From: Alphaproteobacteria bacterium
GTDB lineage: Bacteria; Pseudomonadota; Alphaproteobacteria; UBA9219; RGZA01
Direction: 5' to 3'
Length of the DNA: 44,521 nucleotides
NCBI GenBank assembly: GCA_021732145.1
Contig: JAKFVN010000011.1
Span: 1 to 44,521, forward strand
The stretch's first letter is position 1. Every line of letters starts with the position of its first letter. Position numbers and translations under genes: made by a program. Under the pieces are notes generated by a model. That model saw only the letters and a program-made list of their open reading frames with translations. It was not told the origin of the DNA and made no database searches. Below, piece by piece: positions 38,954 through 44,521 of this stretch.

Positions 38954-40366
38954 TTATCCAGCTTTTTTGGTTTTTGAAACATCAAGGTTCAGCAACGCAT
39001 CCACGACCTTTTGCATGCCCACGCTTTTCGAACCCTTGACCGTTATCATATCGCCATCGCGCGCAGTGCTGGCAACGATTGGTGCAAGCTCCGCGCTAGT
39101 GAAGGCGTAGCCGCCACGAATCGCACCCGGCAAGGCATCGAACAAATGCTTCATGTGCTCGCCGCAGCAGAAAACCTGTGAAATGCCCGCATCGCTAATG
39201 GGGTTGGCAAGAGCAATATGAGAGCTTTGCGAATGCTCACCCAATTCGCGCATATCGCCCAGCACCAAAATGCGTCTGCCCTTGGGCTGCTTGTTCGCCA
39301 ATACCTTTATCGCCATTTCAACTGCAACGGGGCTGGCATTATAACTTTCATCAATCAAGGTGATGCTGCCATTTGCAATCGTGATTTGCTGCGGCGTGCC
39401 GCGGCCTTGCGCCAGCGTGAGGGTGCCAAGGCTTTGCGCGGCCTTGGCGACATCTGCGCCAGCCAATCCTGCTGCTAATAATACCGCCAATGAATTGGAG
39501 ACCCAGTGCATGCCCGGCGCACCGATGGTATAGTTTATTTTTTTGCCGAATAACGTCGCGGTCACTTCGCTGGTGTCGCTTTTTAATACGCAATGTTCCA
39601 AACGTGCTTCGGTGCCGTTCTTGCCGAAGGTCGCAATGGCATTAATGCCGTCATTCATCGCGCGCTGTTTCAAAAATTCGATGTATTCATTATCCGCGTT
39701 TAAAACCGCATGGCCACTGCGCGATAATCCTTCAAAAATCTCGGCTTTCGCGCCTGCAATTTCATCCAGTGAATTGAAATTGCCGATGTGAACGGGCGCG
39801 ATATTGGTAATCAGCGCAATGTCCGGGCGCACTTGCAGCGATAAGGGCCCTAATTCACCCACATGGTTCATGCCCAATTCAAATATGCCATATTGCGAAT
39901 GCTGCGGCATGCGCGACAGGCTTAATGGAACGCCCCAATGGTTGTTGAAACTTCCTTCATTCGCGTAAGTGGGTGCCTGCGCGGTTAGAACCTGGCGCAG
40001 CGCTTCCTTGCATCCGGTTTTCCCAACCGAACCGGTGACGGCAATGATTTTGGCGGTTGACCGCGTGCGGCCTGCTTGCCCCAAATCATGCAATGCGCGG
40101 AATGTATCTTCGACGACCACGCATTTATCGGCAGAGACACCCGTTGGAACAGAACTGACTATCGCGCCGCTTGCGCCGTTATTCAGTGCGTTTGCCGCAA
40201 AATCATGCCCGTCAAAATTCGGGCCATGCAGCGCGATGAATAAATCGCCTGTTTTGACGGCGCGGCTGTCAATTGCAACCGCGTTGGCGCTCCATGCGCC
40301 GGTGCATTGGCCTTTAGTCGCCGTTGCAATATCACTGCTATTCCATAAATTACTTACGCTGCTCAT
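38954..40366 (-). CDS. murF: UDP-N-acetylmuramoyl-tripeptide--D-alanyl-D-alanine ligase MurF
   Basis: 470 residues. MurF adds the D-Ala-D-Ala dipeptide to the UDP-MurNAc-tripeptide. The N-terminal domain has AIDSRAVKTGDLFIALHG. The P-loop is GSVGKTGCKEAL, a variant of GSNGKTT that looks usual for alphaproteobacterial MurF. The central domain shows NEGSFNNHWGVPLSL and FELGMNHVGEL, and the C-terminal domain has DESYNASPVAVEMAI and VLGDMRELGEHS. It overlaps murE by ATGA. Confidence 0.96.
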   Translation of the reverse strand: MSSVSNLWNSSDIATATKGQCTGAWSANAVAIDSRAVKTGDLFIALHGPNFDGHDFAANALNNGASGAIVSSVPTGVSADKCVVVEDTFRALHDLGQAGRTRSTAKIIAVTGSVGKTGCKEALRQVLTAQAPTYANEGSFNNHWGVPLSLSRMPQHSQYGIFELGMNHVGELGPLSLQVRPDIALITNIAPVHIGNFNSLDEIAGAKAEIFEGLSRSGHAVLNADNEYIEFLKQRAMNDGINAIATFGKNGTEARLEHCVLKSDTSEVTATLFGKKINYTIGAPGMHWVSNSLAVLLAAGLAGADVAKAAQSLGTLTLAQGRGTPQQITIANGSITLIDESYNASPVAVEMAIKVLANKQPKGRRILVLGDMRELGEHSQSSHIALANPISDAGISQVFCCGEHMKHLFDALPGAIRGGYAFTSAELAPIVASTARDGDMITVKGSKSVGMQKVVDALLNLDVSKTKKAG

Positions 40367-41832
40367 GCTGCTTTTCCATTCATTATATTCTTGGCAACTG
40401 CCACATCATCAAAGGGCAGGGTCTGGCTTCCGATAATCTGGCCTTGTTCATGGCCTTTTCCTGCTATTACCACGACATCACCTGCCGACATCATATTCAG
40501 CGCTTCCGCAATCGCATCGGCGCGGTTGCCAATCTCGGTTGCGCCACTCCCGCCAACTGAAAGCGCGCCTTCCATCACGGCCTTGCGGATGCTGGCTGCA
40601 TCTTCATTGCGCGGATTATCGTCGGTTACAATCACCACATCGGCGAATTTCTTGGCAATGCCGCCCATCATCGGGCGCTTGCCTGCATCACGGTTTCCGC
40701 CGCATCCAAACACACACATCAGGCGGTTTTGTGTATGCGGGCGAAGGGCCTGTAATACCTGTTCCAGCGCATCGGGCTTGTGCGCGTAATCAACATAGAC
40801 TGCGCCGCCTTTGTGCGCGCCAACCCATTCCATGCGGCCGCGCACGGGCTGCAATTTCGGCAGGCATTCGACAACCTTGGCTGGATTCTCACCACTCGCA
40901 ATCACTAATGATAATGCGCAGAGCACATTCGCGGCCTGAAACGCACCAACCAAATTAATGTGCGTGGAGAATTTCTTACCCGCGATATTCAATTCCAAAT
41001 CCTGGCCCAAAGCCCCATTGTGCGCATTGAAACTGCGCTTCACCAATTGCATATCGCTTGCCGCACTACCGTATGTCATCAGTTTAATGCCGCGCTTTTT
41101 CACAACCGCCACAACGTCAGGGAATTCCGCCATATCCGCATTTGCAATTGCCGTACCGTTTGCTGGCAGCAGATCATTAAATAAACGCAGCTTGGCGGCT
41201 AAATAGCTTTCCATCGTCTTGTGATAATCCAAATGATCGCGCGATAAATTGGTGAATGCCGCCAATCCCACATTCACGCCGTCTAAACGATATTGTTCCA
41301 AACCGTGGCTCGATGCTTCCATCGCCAGATGTGTAATGCGTTTATCGAGTGCCAGCATCGCTAAATCCTGATGCAGCGTAATGCTATCCGGTGTCGTCAA
41401 TGAACCATAGCGTTCAATGCCATCGCCAATAATGCCAAGCGTGCCAACGCTCGCACTTTTATGGCCCATCATCTGCCACAGCTGGCGCACAAACTGCACG
41501 GTGGATGTCTTGCCGCTGGTGCCGGTTACCGCTGCAATCGTCTTGGGCTGCACGCGGTAAAAACGTGCAGCGATTTTTGCAAGCGCAAGGCGCGGCTCAT
41601 CATGCGTAATAGCAGTAACTGATTTTGGAATGGTGCTTCCGGTTTGTGCCAGCACTGCCGTGGCGCCCGCAGCAATCGCGCCATCGATAAAATCGCGGCC
41701 ATCCACCTTATCGCCTTTTAATGCAGCGAATAAAAAATTGCCTGAAACAGTCTTGGAGTTCTGGCTGATGCCAGTAATGTCTTTATCTTCGCCAGATATG
41801 GCGCAGCCTTGTGCAAGTTCAGAAATCTTCAT
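40363..41832 (-). CDS. murE: UDP-N-acetylmuramoyl-L-alanyl-D-glutamate--2,6-diaminopimelate ligase MurE
   Basis: 489 residues. MurE adds the third stem residue. The motif DDNPRNEDA has the DNPR sequence that marks meso-diaminopimelate specificity, so the cell wall is of the usual Gram-negative type. Other motifs are the P-loop VTGTSGKTSTVQF, the carbamylated-lysine region NLSRDHLDYHKTMESYLAAK, VYVDYAHKPDALEQVL and FGCGGNRDAGKRPMMG. It starts 17 bases after ftsI and overlaps murF by ATGA. Confidence 0.96.
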   Translation of the reverse strand: MKISELAQGCAISGEDKDITGISQNSKTVSGNFLFAALKGDKVDGRDFIDGAIAAGATAVLAQTGSTIPKSVTAITHDEPRLALAKIAARFYRVQPKTIAAVTGTSGKTSTVQFVRQLWQMMGHKSASVGTLGIIGDGIERYGSLTTPDSITLHQDLAMLALDKRITHLAMEASSHGLEQYRLDGVNVGLAAFTNLSRDHLDYHKTMESYLAAKLRLFNDLLPANGTAIANADMAEFPDVVAVVKKRGIKLMTYGSAASDMQLVKRSFNAHNGALGQDLELNIAGKKFSTHINLVGAFQAANVLCALSLVIASGENPAKVVECLPKLQPVRGRMEWVGAHKGGAVYVDYAHKPDALEQVLQALRPHTQNRLMCVFGCGGNRDAGKRPMMGGIAKKFADVVIVTDDNPRNEDAASIRKAVMEGALSVGGSGATEIGNRADAIAEALNMMSAGDVVVIAGKGHEQGQIIGSQTLPFDDVAVAKNIMNGKAA

Positions 41833-41849
41833 AACAACTATCTATAAAC

Positions 41850-43622
41850 CTATTCGCCCTTAACCGCTACCGGCAGGCGTAATGTCTCGGTGATGCTATC
41901 GTCATTATCATCTACCGGGCTAATCCCTAGCAAGGGTGCAATTTGCGAAATAACGCGCCCAACGGTTGGCGCGGCCACCCAGCCCCCCGTGGCAAACCCA
42001 TAGCTTTCCTTGGTTCCCTTGGGTTCATCAATCATGATGAACACCACATATTTGGGGTCGTTCATCGGGAAGGCGGCAAGGAAGGATGAAAGCCGCGCAT
42101 CTTTCTTATACCCCTTGCCCGATTGCTTATCGGCTGTACCCGTCTTGCCGCCCACCACATATCCGGGAACATTGGCGGATTTACCCGTACCCGCCGTGAC
42201 CACCACGCGGTATAGCTGGCGCATCTGGTCGGATGTTATGGGTGAAACCACGCGCGTTTGCGGCAATGGGATGGCTGGATCGCGCTTAATCAGGGTAGGG
42301 GTGACCAATGTGCCGCCGTTCAGCACGCTGGCGGCGGCGCTTGTCAATTGCACGGCATTTACCGAAATGCCGTGGCCGTAAGAAACCGTCATCATGCTGA
42401 TTTCCTGCCAGTTGACTGGAATCATCGGCTTGCCCACTTCGGGAATTTCCAGCGGCGCTTGTTTGAGCAAGCCAAGCTTGCCCAAGAAATCACGCTGCGC
42501 ATTGATGCCGATTTTCTCGACAATCTGCACCGCGCCAATGTTGGAGGAGTGCAGGAAAATTTCCGGCACGTTGAGCCAGCGATGCATGGGGTGAAAGTCG
42601 TTAATCTTGAAGCGGCCAATGGAAATCGGCTTGGTGCAATCAAAGCTGCTGGAAACGCTAATCGCGCCGCGGTCGAGCGCCTGCGCCAATGTAAAGGTTT
42701 TAAAGGTTGATCCCATTTCATAAATGCCAAGGCTGGCGCGGTTGAAACGCTGATTGTCATTGGCCTTGGCAACCTCATTCGGGTCGAAATCAGGCAGCGA
42801 TACCATGGAAAGAATCTCGCCATTATGCGCATCCATAATCACGCCTGCGCCGCCAATGGCGTTAAAGGTTTTAATGCCTTCCGCCAGCGCATCACGCAAA
42901 ATGCTTTGCAGGCGGATATCCAATGCCAGTTGCAGCGACTGGTTCTTTTTTGTTAAAAATCCATCGAATGTTTTTTCAAGCCCCGCAATGCCCACATGGT
43001 CAATGCTGTTATAACCAATGATGTGCGCAGTCAGCGCGCCTTTGGGATAGAGGCGTTTTTCTTCAGGTTCAAACGAAAGCCCGGGAATGCCCAGCGCATT
43101 CACCGCATCCTGCTGCTTGGGTGGCAGATTGCGCTTAATCCAGATAAAGCGTTTCTTGCTGTTGAGTTCTTTTAGAATATCCGCGCCGTTCAAATCCGGA
43201 AAAACGGTCTTGAGTTTTTTAATCATGTCATTTGCATCAATGACAAGGGCAGGGTCGGCGGCAAGCGATGCCATTTGCAGCGATGTCGCCAGCAATTCAC
43301 CATTGCGGTCGACAATATCGCCGCGCGTGGCAATTGCGGCTTCGGGCGGGGGCGCGGCGTTCTTGGCTTCCGCATCGGTATTGAAAATCATCGTGTCGAA
43401 CAGGCCGTACACGATATACATGTATAAAAGCAGAAAGAGCGCACCAATGATAACAAGCCGCCCGCGGGCTTTTTCCAGCGCGGGCAGGGCCGCGGCCAGA
43501 CTGCGGCCATGCGGCGTTGTGTTCCAGCCGCTATTCGAAGGGTATTGAGGAAAGGCAGGGGCGCGATTTGATGCGTTTGGCTTTGCATTAAAAAAGCCAA
43601 ACAGACTCCCAAAAAAACTCAT
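41850..43622 (-). CDS. ftsI: septal penicillin-binding protein FtsI (PBP3, transpeptidase)
   Basis: 590 residues. A cytoplasmic region of about 50 residues, rich in Asn, Pro and Ser, precedes the single transmembrane helix (LVIIGALFLLLYMYIVYGLF, about 55-75). The periplasmic pedestal (TRGDIVDRNGELLATSL) leads to the transpeptidase domain with the active serine GSTFKTFTL (SxxK), the SSN triad in HSSNIGAVQIV and the KTG motif VGGKTGTADK. FtsI cross-links septal peptidoglycan and is a beta-lactam target. The start overlaps the ftsL stop by ATGA, so the pair is translationally coupled. Confidence 0.96.
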   Translation of the reverse strand: MSFFGSLFGFFNAKPNASNRAPAFPQYPSNSGWNTTPHGRSLAAALPALEKARGRLVIIGALFLLLYMYIVYGLFDTMIFNTDAEAKNAAPPPEAAIATRGDIVDRNGELLATSLQMASLAADPALVIDANDMIKKLKTVFPDLNGADILKELNSKKRFIWIKRNLPPKQQDAVNALGIPGLSFEPEEKRLYPKGALTAHIIGYNSIDHVGIAGLEKTFDGFLTKKNQSLQLALDIRLQSILRDALAEGIKTFNAIGGAGVIMDAHNGEILSMVSLPDFDPNEVAKANDNQRFNRASLGIYEMGSTFKTFTLAQALDRGAISVSSSFDCTKPISIGRFKINDFHPMHRWLNVPEIFLHSSNIGAVQIVEKIGINAQRDFLGKLGLLKQAPLEIPEVGKPMIPVNWQEISMMTVSYGHGISVNAVQLTSAAASVLNGGTLVTPTLIKRDPAIPLPQTRVVSPITSDQMRQLYRVVVTAGTGKSANVPGYVVGGKTGTADKQSGKGYKKDARLSSFLAAFPMNDPKYVVFIMIDEPKGTKESYGFATGGWVAAPTVGRVISQIAPLLGISPVDDNDDSITETLRLPVAVKGE

Positions 43623-44209
43623 GGTGCCAGGCGGTTCTTATTCTGTGCTTCGTTTGCCATATAACTATTAGAGAGGCCGAATGCGCTCACAACTTTTTGC
43701 GACCATGTCACTGCGGAAGGAAGCTTGGCATCTTCCTGCGTGTGCAGGGCAGCCAAAGCATGGTCATCATAAACGATTGGCTTGGCCAGCAAGCGCGGCG
43801 CAGTGGAACTGTCCGAGGGCTGGATTTGCAACCCATTGCTTGCCACGGCGGTGCCAGCGTTGCGGTAGGCAACCTTGGTGGTCACCTGGCGTTCGCTTAA
43901 GACCTGCGCGGGGATGGCAGCTTTCTTGGCAACCAGGTAACGCTGCGCGCGGCTGGATAATTTTTGCGGCTGGTTCAAATACGCCCATTCAGCGCGCAGC
44001 ACGCGAAGGCTGTCTTTTTCAGCGGCGATGTGGGCGTTGATGGAGGAAAGCTCGTTTTCTTTTTCACGAACGCTGGATGATGTTCCATACAGCATCGCGC
44101 TGACAGGGATCATGATGCACATCCATAACAGAACTACCTTCAAGGAGCTGCTGCGGCCCGCTTTTTTTGCAAAGGCATTTCTGGTAATTGCGTCGCGTAA
44201 AACCATCAT
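43619..44209 (-). CDS. ftsL: cell division protein FtsL
   Basis: 196 residues from the ATG at 44209; AAGGAG lies about 8 bases upstream. An ATG at 44215 overlaps the rsmH stop but sits almost on the ribosome site, so 44209 is preferred. A basic tail precedes one transmembrane helix (VVLLWMCIMIPVSAMLYG, about 25-45). A coiled coil follows (VREKENELSSINAHIAAEKD then LRVLRAEWAYLNQPQKLSSRA) ending in the family-like LSSRAQRYLVAKKA. The C-terminal 90 residues are polar and disordered, making it longer than the enterobacterial form. FtsL forms the FtsQLB complex. Identity rests on topology and position between rsmH and ftsI. Confidence 0.85.
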   Translation of the reverse strand: MMVLRDAITRNAFAKKAGRSSSLKVVLLWMCIMIPVSAMLYGTSSSVREKENELSSINAHIAAEKDSLRVLRAEWAYLNQPQKLSSRAQRYLVAKKAAIPAQVLSERQVTTKVAYRNAGTAVASNGLQIQPSDSSTAPRLLAKPIVYDDHALAALHTQEDAKLPSAVTWSQKVVSAFGLSNSYMANEAQNKNRLAP

Positions 44210-44211
44210 AA

Positions 44212-44521
<310 letters not shown>

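Noticed and set aside
39954-40046. MurF P-loop variant GSVGKTGCKEAL as a sign of inactivation
   Set aside because: The Gly-Lys-Thr core is intact and, as far as I recall, this variant is usual for alphaproteobacterial MurF.

Overview
The window looks like a chromosomal segment of a Gram-negative alphaproteobacterium. LpxC and BamD imply an outer membrane with lipid A. MurE carries the DNPR motif of meso-diaminopimelate-adding ligases. FtsZ has the long glutamine-rich C-terminal linker common in this class, and the ftsZ leader contains a cluster of GANTC (CcrM-type) sites. A Rhodospirillales- or Micavibrionales-like lineage is plausible, but the sequence alone does not fix the species. Apart from one short AT-rich gene next to a tRNA, base composition is even.

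Left part (1-12.3 kb, mostly accessory). The window opens inside a secreted fibre-like protein with a C-terminal self-cleaving S74 chaperone domain. A glycine-rich secreted protein and a small four-cysteine secreted protein follow. Next are two tandem, overlapping P460-like haem proteins with CXXCH motifs, convergent with a Tat-exported DUF1513 beta-propeller. A compact operon encodes an acyl-CoA ligase, a radical SAM/SPASM-like enzyme and an FkbM-like methyltransferase. After it come a membrane-anchored protein with a degenerate nuclease-like (SNase) domain, an AT-rich GIY-YIG protein and tRNA-Leu(GAG), whose 3' end lies two bases from the GIY-YIG stop codon.

Middle part (12.4-20.4 kb). A minus-strand gene of unknown function has an HxD...H...R pattern. 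It is divergent from lipB (lipoate biosynthesis). Then come a GGDEF diguanylate cyclase and the run uvrD/pcrA - prmA - pepP on the plus strand.

Right part (20.4-44.5 kb, all minus strand except one small gene). This is an almost complete division and cell-wall (dcw) cluster. In transcription order it reads rsmH (cut by the window edge) - ftsL - ftsI - murE - murF - mraY - murD - ftsW - murG - murC - murB - ddl - ftsQ - ftsA - ftsZ - lpxC - bamD - recN - ligA. The Mur enzymes build UDP-MurNAc-pentapeptide, MraY and MurG convert it to lipid II, FtsW/FtsI polymerise and cross-link it at the septum, and FtsQ/L/A/Z form and anchor the divisome. Many genes overlap by ATGA, which suggests translational coupling. 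A 106-codon plus-strand gene sits between ftsA and ftsZ. The ftsZ leader, with its GANTC cluster and a 16-bp perfect palindrome, is the most interesting regulatory region.

No CRISPR array, insertion sequence, integrase or rRNA gene was seen. No gene-free stretch exceeds about 250 bases.
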